NCBI GenBank assembly: GCA_947384645.1
Contig: CANDHX010000100.1
Coordinates: forward strand, 1-5,146
Direction of reading: 5' to 3'
Origin: an uncultured Mycoplasmatota bacterium
Lineage (GTDB): Bacteria > Bacillota_I > Bacilli_A > RF39 > UBA660
DNA: 5,146 nt
Shown here: piece after piece, positions 1-5,100 of the stretch
How positions within the stretch are numbered: the stretch's first letter is position 1
Layout of the letters: every line of letters begins with the position of its first letter
Program-made: the position numbers and the translations under genes
Notes under the pieces: generated by a model
What the model was told of the DNA's origin: nothing
Seen by the model: only the letters and a program-made list of their open reading frames with translations
The model's database searches: none

Positions 1-45
1 GATTCCGGATTGTGACTGGAGTTCAGACGTGTGCTCTTCCGATCT
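1..45. other. Illumina P7-side adapter remnant (artificial sequence)
   Basis: Bases 12-45 match the TruSeq read-2 adapter, starting GTGACTGGAG and ending CTCTTCCGATCT. Bases 1-3 (GAT) fit the last bases of the P7 primer, which leaves 4-11 (TCCGGATT) as an 8-base index. This is library construction sequence and not part of the organism. Genomic sequence begins at 46, so the gene reaching this edge is cut by the library fragment end and not by a natural boundary. Confidence 0.97.
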
Positions 46-1650
46 TTCCATAAGTCTCGTTTTAAAATGATTTGTTTTAGCAAAATTTATTATTTTCTGA
101 TAGCTATCCTCACCTTTAACTGCATCGATTATGACGACTTTTCCTTCTAAAAGAGTATAATATATTTTGTATTGATTTCTTCCCTTAACCCATATTCTAT
201 AAGGTAAATTGCCAGCTTGAACTTCGATATCGCCATTTATAAAACCGTGTAAAATTTTATTGAGCAAAGACTCATAAGATTTATGACTATCTTTTGGCAT
301 TCCTGCGATGCTTTTATAAAACTTTGACACTTCTACACTTTTACCTTTCGAATCTGTAAGAGTATCCATTATATAAAATAAAGACACCTCGTCTACTGAG
401 CCTTTAGGTTTTGCACCTAAAAGCAAAGTTAACATATCGAACATTTCATCTAATTCGTTTCTTAACAAGTTCCTATCTTCTTGACAGGCAGCTTCATCCA
501 TTAGAGATAGATTTAAATCGATATCGTCAAGTATTCCAGTAGCCTGTTTTTTACTTCGAGCAAGGTTATATAGCTCTATTTCTTCTATAGATAAATTTTC
601 TTTTCTCAATTTTTCCAATGCTCTTTTGTGGTTTTGAACTTCTATAGTAGCCAAGATGTCGAGCATCTGGTCTATTAAATCCTCTTTTTTAGAACTGCTA
701 ATCTGAGACTTAGATAAAATCTCTTCGAACTCCTCTATTCCACAAGGTTTTATGACAAGTCCGTTTTTTACATATTCGTCTATTGGATTGTTGCAAGGTA
801 CTACATCTAAAGAGACCTCTTCTTCTTTTTCTTTTGGTTCATCGTTTTCTCTCATTGCACTTTTTCTTTTAAGCTCTTTTAAATATGAAAACATGCAAAG
901 ACTAGCAACACTTTTACCGATCGGTTGTTCATCTTCTAGTAGTCTATCGAATATCAGTAGAAGCTTTACAAATTCATCTCGGCTAATTTCAAAATTTGGA
1001 TTTCCATAGACGATATATAATCCCATAGAAACCATTATTACGCTCATCGATTCTGCATAAACTATATTTGGTATATTAACCAATTTTTCACTAAAGAGGT
1101 CTAAATATTCCTTATAAAGATTTATAAAAGCTTCCATATTCTCTGTACTGATTGTCAAATCGTCTCTAATATACTCAGCCATTTTCTTTTCATAATCGAA
1201 TAGCAGACGTTCTAACTCGTTAGGTAGTTCATCTGCCTTTTTATTATTTGCATTTAATTTAATTCCAGATACCATGAGATATGAATACCCTAAATCTTTT
1301 CCACACGAAGTAAGTGTAATGAGCGGCAATCCATAAGTTATATCTTTAAAACCTTCTACACTTAGTGATGAAAGTAAAGTAGAGGCGTTTTCTATGTTCG
1401 ACTTTAAGAACTTTGCACAATCCTCTAATCTATGAAGTAAATCGACTCCTTCTATTTTTTCCTTACCATCAATCAATTCTTTACATACTATAATAGCTCT
1501 TCCAAAGACTTCGATATCTGTATGAAAGATTAAAGATTTATTAATGCTTTCAATTGCATTATTTATATCTTCTAAGGTTTCTTTATAAACTTTTATAATG
1601 GTATTTATAGAACCACGAATTAAATTGCATACTGTTTTATTGACTCTCAT
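46..1650 (-). CDS. Large uncharacterised protein with RelE/ParE-like C-terminal domain, 3' end missing
   Basis: An uninterrupted frame of 535 codons runs from the ATG at 1648-1650 to the adapter junction, so the stop codon is not present. I do not recognise the full-length family. Residues 1 to about 260 are mostly helical, hydrophobic and charged by turns, without a signal peptide or clear membrane segment. Residues about 262-285 are a charged linker containing PKEKEEE. A second helical region follows. Residues about 437-525 resemble the RelE/ParE fold: a short strand (SVEVSKF), two helices, then YRIWVKG, QYKIYYTLLEGKVVIIDAV and SYQKII, in the same order as RelE's YKIKLRS, YRLVYQVIDEKVVVFVISV and YSEAVKRI. 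I could not assign the RelE catalytic residues with confidence. In-frame ATGs also lie at 1659 and 1665. The 1650 start is preferred because GGAG (1660-1663) sits 9 bases upstream and the promoter predicts a transcript start near 1670. The function is unknown; toxin-like activity is only an inference. Confidence 0.85.
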
Positions 1651-1659
1651 CACATTCAT

Positions 1660-1663
1660 CTCC
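1660..1663 (-). promoter_or_regulatory. Ribosome binding site GGAG deciding the start at 1650
   Basis: On the minus strand GGAG lies 9 bases upstream of the ATG at 1650. It overlaps the region of the two further in-frame ATGs (1659 and 1665), which would have no spacing or no ribosome binding site. This favours the innermost ATG. Confidence 0.6.
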
Positions 1664-1676
1664 ATAAATGTAATTT

Positions 1677-1704
1677 ATTATAACAAAGGTAAAAAAGAAG
1701 TCAA
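1677..1704 (-). promoter_or_regulatory. SigA-type promoter with extended -10, for the large RelE-like gene
   Basis: On the minus strand TTGACT (1704-1699) is followed after 16 bases by a perfect TATAAT (1682-1677), preceded by TG one base away (extended -10). Transcription should start near 1670 and give a leader of about 20 bases before the ATG at 1650. The -35 box begins only two bases beyond the T-tract of the upstream gene's terminator. Confidence 0.8.
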
Positions 1705-1706
1705 CC

Positions 1707-1740
1707 AAAAAAGTAAAATAATCTAACTTATTTTACTTTT
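1707..1740 (-). terminator. AT-rich hairpin terminator of the small acidic gene
   Basis: A perfect 13-bp inverted repeat (AAAAGTAAAATAA at 1709-1721 against its complement at 1728-1740) has a 6-base loop. In the minus direction it ends in a run of six T. The stem is almost all A-U, so it is thermodynamically weak for a terminator. The TAG stop of the upstream CDS lies in the loop, with its last sense codons forming the 5' arm. The symmetry also allows the hairpin to form in plus-strand RNA. Confidence 0.65.
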
Positions 1741-1986
1741 CATCAACTTAATGAGAAGTTTTACGGTTTCATCCCACTTTTTTTGAAAATCTTGATTCCG
1801 TTTTCCTTCTTTTAATAGATATTCGAGTTCTTCGATGACATAGTTAAAGGAATAATCTTCATTATAATTAAGGGCATTCTTAAAATCTTTTGAAAATTCT
1901 TCATCGCTAGCCCACAATTTAAAAAACTCGTCCTTATTCCAATTTTTCTCATATTCCAATAAAAGTCCTATATCATCTTTATTCAT
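1723..1986 (-). CDS. Small acidic protein of unknown function
   Basis: This is a short gene of about 87 codons. The protein is rich in Asp, Glu, Lys, Asn and aromatic residues, with predicted helices throughout and no signal peptide, membrane segment, Cys motif or recognisable DNA-binding motif. It starts MNKDDIGLLLEYEKNWNKDE and ends with a basic helix (KLLIKLMKSKIS). Three in-frame ATGs are available at 1995, 1989 and 1986. GGGA at 1995-1998 is 8 bases from the 1986 ATG and 5 from the 1989 one, so 1986 or 1989 is preferred over 1995, which would have almost no leader. It has its own promoter upstream and a terminator overlapping its stop. It lies just upstream of, and codirectional with, the large RelE-like gene. 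A partner or immunity/antitoxin role is conceivable from position and size, but nothing in the protein itself proves it. Confidence 0.75.
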   Translation of the reverse strand: MNKDDIGLLLEYEKNWNKDEFFKLWASDEEFSKDFKNALNYNEDYSFNYVIEELEYLLKEGKRNQDFQKKWDETVKLLIKLMKSKIS

Positions 1987-2004
1987 CATAGTCATCCCAT
2001 TATA

Positions 2005-2033
2005 AATATAACAGAGCTAAATTTGTTTTGCAA
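2005..2033 (-). promoter_or_regulatory. Promoter with extended -10 for the small acidic gene
   Basis: On the minus strand TTGCAA (2033-2028) and TATATT (2010-2005) are separated by 17 bases, with TG one base before the -10 box. A second TATAAT (2004-1999) follows at once, but it would give an almost leaderless start and has no fitting -35. Predicted transcription starts near 1998, so the leader is about 12 bases, unusually short. Confidence 0.6.
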
Positions 2034-2095
2034 CAAGTATTAAACTTTTACTAAGATAATAAGTAAAGATTATTCATTACAATTATTTTATCAAA

Positions 2096-2120
2096 CCCTC
2101 CAACGTACTGAGAATACGTT
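2096..2120 (-). other. 19-base dyad abutting an orphan GGAGGG motif
   Basis: AACGTA (2102-2107) and TACGTT (2115-2120) form a 6-bp inverted repeat around a 7-base spacer. In the minus direction the dyad is followed without a gap by GGAGGG (2101-2096), a near-perfect Shine-Dalgarno core. No credible reading frame begins within its normal range. It lies between the terminator of the DUF4026-like gene and the promoter of the small acidic gene. It could be an operator, a small hairpin RNA element or chance. Confidence 0.35.
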
Positions 2121-2131
2121 ATAAATTTTTA

Positions 2132-2165
2132 GAAAAAATAAAAAGTTAACTTTACACTAACTTTT
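2132..2165 (-). terminator. Candidate terminator of the DUF4026-like gene
   Basis: In the minus direction AAAAGTTA (2165-2158) pairs with TAACTTTT (2148-2141) across a 9-base loop, followed by a T-rich run (TTATTTTTTC class) down to about 2132. The 5' arm overlaps the TAA stop at 2164-2166. An embedded 12-base palindrome (AAAGTTAACTTT) offers an alternative pairing. The stem is AT-rich and weak, so termination may be partial. Confidence 0.5.
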
Positions 2166-3426
2166 ATTCATCTAACAAAAATGCACTATCTGGTGTAACG
2201 CTGAAATTAGGAGTATAGACGACCCAATCGGTGACGTCTTCGACAGTATACCAACTTTCATACCCTTCATGGATATCGTCAAAATAATACGGCTCCTGTG
2301 TTAGTCTAGCTTTAAACCTATCTTTTTTAAATTCCAAGAGTTCGAACCATATGTGCTCGTACCTTTTTTCTTTCTCGGAAAAAAGTCCTATTTTAATTAT
2401 TATTGAATTATCTTTATTTTTAAAAGCTTTCTTTAAATAGTCGAACTTTTCCATGGCTAAATCTTTCATCCTTTGAGTTTCCTCATCGCTATAGAAAAAT
2501 AACGGATTGTCTCCCCAAAGTTCATCGTATAAGGAGAGTTTGCTTAAGATTTGTTTCTTCTCATCTTCCTCGCTTTTATACAAAAATACGATGCTAGTTT
2601 TACTGTTATGACCATTTTTTCTATCTTCTAGTCCGCCCATATTGAGCTTCTTATATTCTTGTATTCCCTTTGTCCAAGATACACAAGTCACGACGACCGG
2701 ATACCCGTTGATTAACTGACCTATATAAGCCCCTTCATACCTAGGCTCACTCTTTTCTTTTCTATCTACTAAGTACATCGCATAAGTAAGAAGCAAATTA
2801 TAGTAATTCTGTTGATTGGCTTCCTCGACCTCCAATGCCTCCAATTCGGTTAATCCACAGCGGCATAGCCCATGAGTATGAAGCCAAACTTTTTTATGCT
2901 TACCGATTACGCCTTGGACGGTAAAGAGATTTTTTGCACTAGGCAATACTTTTGAATTGGCAGTCATTCTAACCCACCTAGCAGCGAGCATTCTCTCAGC
3001 ACTTTCATCCAAAACGCCTACGTAATCTTCGACCATGATATCAGCTAACTTCAATTGCAAATGATAACACTTCTTGACGTTTTCATTGAACTTCATAAAA
3101 ATGGTTATGGCTTTTTTTGCCTTCAAAATATTGGTTCTTTCATCATCTGTAAAGACTATGCCGTTTAAATAATACTCGGGAACATTTACGCCACCTACAA
3201 AAATGCCAACTTCGTACTCTTCTTTTTGATACTCAATATTTATATATAGAGTAGTCTCCTCTAATTTATAATTTTGATTTATAAGCTTAACTTCCTTAGA
3301 TTTTTCTAATCTATTAATCGCTTCTTTTAATAAATCCTCTTCGTCCTTGCGAGGTATAATCATCATGTATGATTTTTCTTCCCAGTAGCCAAGAGGTGCT
3401 TCTACTAGCTCTTTCTTTTTAAACAC
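2164..3426 (-). CDS. DUF4026-like protein with C-terminal DUF2314-like domain
   Basis: A 420-residue soluble protein without signal peptide or membrane segment. The N-terminal and central part (about residues 15-310) resembles the DUF4026 family, including the motif WLHTHGLCRCG at 181-191 followed by an ELE-type helix. Residues about 315-406 look like DUF2314: a helix ending in a KKAF segment, a strand IIIKIGLF, then EHIWFELLEF (357-366), LTQEP (375-379), HEGYESW (386-392) and the closing DVTDWVVY (397-404), matching the family's EHiW...N-P...G...isDW pattern. Both families are known only as domains of unknown function, so no reaction can be given. The start is GTG at 3424-3426, with AAAGGAAG (3441-3434) 7 bases upstream. 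An out-of-frame ATG overlaps it at 3428. The family assignment is from recall of motifs, not a search. Confidence 0.85.
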   Translation of the reverse strand: MFKKKELVEAPLGYWEEKSYMMIIPRKDEEDLLKEAINRLEKSKEVKLINQNYKLEETTLYINIEYQKEEYEVGIFVGGVNVPEYYLNGIVFTDDERTNILKAKKAITIFMKFNENVKKCYHLQLKLADIMVEDYVGVLDESAERMLAARWVRMTANSKVLPSAKNLFTVQGVIGKHKKVWLHTHGLCRCGLTELEALEVEEANQQNYYNLLLTYAMYLVDRKEKSEPRYEGAYIGQLINGYPVVVTCVSWTKGIQEYKKLNMGGLEDRKNGHNSKTSIVFLYKSEEDEKKQILSKLSLYDELWGDNPLFFYSDEETQRMKDLAMEKFDYLKKAFKNKDNSIIIKIGLFSEKEKRYEHIWFELLEFKKDRFKARLTQEPYYFDDIHEGYESWYTVEDVTDWVVYTPNFSVTPDSAFLLDE

Positions 3427-3459
3427 ATTCTTACTTCCTTTCTTAAATAGTACGATAAA

Positions 3460-3488
3460 ATTATAGCATTTCTACTTTAATATGTAAA
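3460..3488 (-). promoter_or_regulatory. Strong SigA-type promoter for the DUF4026-like gene
   Basis: On the minus strand TTTACA (3488-3483) and a perfect TATAAT (3465-3460) are separated by 17 bases, with TG one base before the -10 box. Transcription should begin near 3453, leaving a leader of about 27 bases with a good ribosome binding site. The promoter lies after the stop of the membrane protein gene, so the DUF4026-like gene can be expressed separately. No terminator hairpin is visible in that gap, so read-through from upstream is also possible. Confidence 0.8.
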
Positions 3489-3503
3489 TTGATGTAAGAC
3501 TTT

Positions 3504-4145
3504 TTAAAATATTATTATCCTAATCAAAAAAGCTAAAACGATGGAAATTAAAACGCTACAAACGCTACTTTTAACATCCTTATATAGAAGAAGGAAAGCC
3601 GATAAAAAGATTAATAAGTCTATAACACTTTTTATATCGATATACCACATGCCAAAACTAAAAGAAACAAAAAACATCGCTGCTAATATAAATACATCTA
3701 TCCAAAAAGATAATTTCCCACGTCCCTTAGCATACCAACATATAAAGGCGAGTAAGGGAGAAATTAAAGTTATTAAATACCAAAACATCATATAACTTTT
3801 TGGATTAAAGCCACTAAATAAAATCGTATAAAAGTGATAACTTAGACACATCCCCATAAAGAATACAAACACGTTTAAGCTAGCCCTAAAAGGACTACTG
3901 CTATAAAAAGAAATTATAAGAGCAAATAATAACCAAATGCCAAGAGAAGAAAAAACGTTTCTTAAATCTAATAGTCCTATGAGATGTTGCCACCCAATCG
4001 AATCGTTTATACTCAAATTATCTAACCATTTTGAGAGTACTCCTAAAATAATTCCAGCTGCTAGAATTAAAAATGTATCGATTATTTTATTTTGTAATCT
4101 CTTGTTATTGTCATTACTTCTTATTTTTTCTAAACTTTTTATCAC
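3504..4145 (-). CDS. Polytopic membrane protein of unknown function (possibly DUF6518-like)
   Basis: A 213-residue, strongly hydrophobic protein with about seven membrane-spanning segments, near residues 22-38, 65-81, 88-109, 119-138, 147-168, 173-188 and 194-212. A charged N-terminal tail (1-20, rich in Lys, Asn and Arg) probably stays in the cytoplasm. Features that look conserved are GIILGVLSKWLD (31-42), SSPFRASLNVFVFFMGM (83-99) with SYHFYT after it, and MFWYLITLISPLLAFICWYAKG (120-141, a stretch around W122, P130 and W137). These recall small integral membrane proteins grouped as DUF6518, but this is tentative and no function is known. The start is GTG at 4143-4145, with GGGAG (4159-4155) 9 bases upstream. 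An in-frame TAA directly before the GTG rules out a longer form. It follows the sigma/anti-sigma operon after a terminator, so it is probably transcribed separately. Confidence 0.85.
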   Translation of the reverse strand: MIKSLEKIRSNDNNKRLQNKIIDTFLILAAGIILGVLSKWLDNLSINDSIGWQHLIGLLDLRNVFSSLGIWLLFALIISFYSSSPFRASLNVFVFFMGMCLSYHFYTILFSGFNPKSYMMFWYLITLISPLLAFICWYAKGRGKLSFWIDVFILAAMFFVSFSFGMWYIDIKSVIDLLIFLSAFLLLYKDVKSSVCSVLISIVLAFLIRIIIF

Positions 4146-4184
4146 TTATTTCATCTCCCGACGACAACTTACATAAACTGAACA

Positions 4185-4213
4185 GATATATTTAGCTATC
4201 ATAATTTTACCAA
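4185..4213 (-). promoter_or_regulatory. Weak candidate promoter for the membrane protein gene
   Basis: On the minus strand TTGGTA (4213-4208) and TATATC (4190-4185) are 17 bases apart, each matching 4 of 6 consensus bases. The start would be near 4178. The -35 overlaps the T-tract of the preceding terminator. Other weak -10-like boxes (TATGAT at 4203-4198) exist, so the assignment is uncertain. Confidence 0.3.
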
Positions 4214-4240
4214 AAAAAGGGCAAATACTCTACTATTTGC
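4212..4240 (-). terminator. Rho-independent terminator of the sigma/anti-sigma operon
   Basis: In the minus direction GCAAATA (4240-4234) pairs perfectly with TATTTGC (4227-4221) across a 6-base loop. It is followed by CC and a run of seven T (4218-4212). It starts 8 bases after the TAG stop of the anti-sigma-like gene and should end that transcript. Confidence 0.8.
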
Positions 4241-4247
4241 ACCTCTA

Positions 4248-4952
4248 CTATTTTAAAATGGAAAAAAGTAAATTTGAAAGTTCTTGTTCTGTTATATTGT
4301 GTGTTTCGATATCGAAATTATATCCATTATAAACAAACTCTGTAAAATAAATATTTTCATACTTATAAATCTTTAATTCTATTTCCTTTATCTTGGTAAT
4401 TTTACTGCCCTCTTCGCTAAAATAATAATCTCGTATAGGCTTATTATCTTCGGAGTACTTAATGCTCACTTCTCTTTCAAAGTCGTCTGTATAGACGATT
4501 TCATAATTTCCTAATATATCATAATTTATGCTCTCTTTGTTTTCTCTAAAATAAAATATGTAATTATAAGTTTTAATTAAATCGCTTGGTAAATCGATTA
4601 GTCCAAAAGGCTTTAAAAAATTTATATCGTTTTGTTCTACCACTTTAACGTCGGCATCTAATTTAAAATTAGAGCTTCCACTTTTATTGTCGATTTCATT
4701 GATATTTAAAGTCACATTATTTATCGAATCAACAAAAGGTTTATTTTTTAATCCATTTTTATTTAATTGAAGTTTTAAAAATAGACCACCACCTATTAAA
4801 GCAGCTAAACAAATAGGTACTAAAGACCACTTCCAAACTTTATTAATTTTTTCTTGTTTACTTTCGTATATTTTCATAATAATCTCCTCGTAACATTTTT
4901 CTAAATCGTATTCTTCTTCTATAACTCGTTTTAATTTTTCCTTATTTGTCAT
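4248..4952 (-). CDS. Probable anti-sigma factor, single-pass membrane protein
   Basis: This 234-residue protein has the layout of a membrane-bound anti-sigma factor. A charged helical cytoplasmic part (residues 1-42) has the pattern EEYDLEKCYEEIIMKIYESK. One membrane segment (about 43-59, SLVPICLAALIGGGLFL) follows. The extracellular C-terminal part (about 60-234) is rich in Asn, Lys, Glu and aromatic residues, with several predicted strands and a closing helix (EQELSNLLFSILK). There is no zinc-binding HxxxCxxC motif, only one Cys in the cytoplasmic part, so it is not a canonical ZAS-domain protein. The role is inferred mainly from its topology and from overlapping the end of a sigma factor gene. 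Upstream in-frame ATGs exist at 4967, 4958 and 4955. The start at 4952 is chosen because GGAGGG (4965-4960) is then 7 bases away. The 11-base overlap with the sigma gene points to coupled translation. Confidence 0.75.
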   Translation of the reverse strand: MTNKEKLKRVIEEEYDLEKCYEEIIMKIYESKQEKINKVWKWSLVPICLAALIGGGLFLKLQLNKNGLKNKPFVDSINNVTLNINEIDNKSGSSNFKLDADVKVVEQNDINFLKPFGLIDLPSDLIKTYNYIFYFRENKESINYDILGNYEIVYTDDFEREVSIKYSEDNKPIRDYYFSEEGSKITKIKEIELKIYKYENIYFTEFVYNGYNFDIETHNITEQELSNLLFSILK

Positions 4953-5100
4953 CATCATTCCCTCCATTTCCGAAATTGATTTTTAACTCCTTTAATGTTC
5001 TATAAAGTAAATGTTTTATATATGATTCGCTCGAGTTTAACTCTATGGAAATTTCTTTAATACTCAAATCCAAACGATAAAATAAGTAAAATACTTTCGG
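4942..5100 (-). CDS. Sigma-70 family (ECF-type) sigma factor, C-terminal fragment
   Basis: Only the last 52 codons and the TAA stop (4942-4944) are present; the rest lies beyond the insert. The fragment is a typical sigma region 4 helix-turn-helix: KVFYLFYRLDLSIKEISIEL leads into NSSESYIKHLLYRTLKEL, matching the family pattern VfxLxY...lsxxEIAexL...sxxyVKxxlxRaxkxL. This segment contacts the -35 element. The short tail after the helix (KINFGNGGNDDDK) and the small overlapping membrane gene fit an extracytoplasmic-function sigma factor, but regions 2 and 3 are not visible, so the exact subgroup cannot be decided. Its target promoters are unknown. The frame is complete up to the adapter junction, and the missing start is due to the library fragment end. 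Confidence 0.85.
   Translation of the reverse strand, partial: PKVFYLFYRLDLSIKEISIELNSSESYIKHLLYRTLKELKINFGNGGNDDDK
4960..4965 (-). promoter_or_regulatory. Ribosome binding site GGAGGG inside the sigma gene
   Basis: GGAGGG lies within the last codons of the sigma factor, coding for Gly-Gly of its tail. It is 1, 4 and 7 bases from three consecutive ATGs, and the third ATG (4952) has the normal spacing. This site decides the start of the anti-sigma-like gene and links its translation to the sigma gene. Confidence 0.75.

Noticed and set aside
752..1009. Plus-strand open frame of 85 codons, very rich in Ser and Phe
   Set aside because: It lies antisense within the long minus-strand gene. The Ser/Phe runs are the complement of Glu/Lys codons in the charged linker, and there is no ribosome binding site or family resemblance.
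2061..2071. Imperfect inverted repeat CTTTTACT...AGTAAAG around 2045-2068 as a terminator
   Set aside because: The arms match only with a one-base slip, the loop is large, and no T-run follows in either direction. It is likely chance in AT-rich DNA.
2051..2077. Eight-codon peptide MNNLYLLS on the minus strand after GGAGGG
   Set aside because: The spacing of about 18 bases from GGAGGG is too long for normal initiation, and the peptide has no attenuator-like codon run or following hairpin with a U-tract.
3541..3795. Plus-strand open frame of 84 codons
   Set aside because: It is antisense to the membrane protein gene, whose seven hydrophobic helices and ribosome binding site make it the real frame. 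The plus frame has no promoter or usable start context.
3937..4176. Plus-strand open frame of 79 codons
   Set aside because: Antisense shadow of the N-terminal half of the membrane protein gene and its leader; no ribosome binding site and no coherent protein features.
4248..4967. Zinc-finger (ZAS) anti-sigma domain
   Set aside because: I looked for HxxxCxxC in the cytoplasmic part and found only one Cys (residue 20), so the protein cannot be called a ZAS anti-sigma factor.
46..5100. CRISPR array, tRNA, rRNA, insertion sequence or attachment-site repeats
   Set aside because: No regularly spaced repeats, cloverleaf-type arms with CCA-adjacent stems, rRNA-like stretches, transposase motifs or long terminal repeats were seen on either strand.
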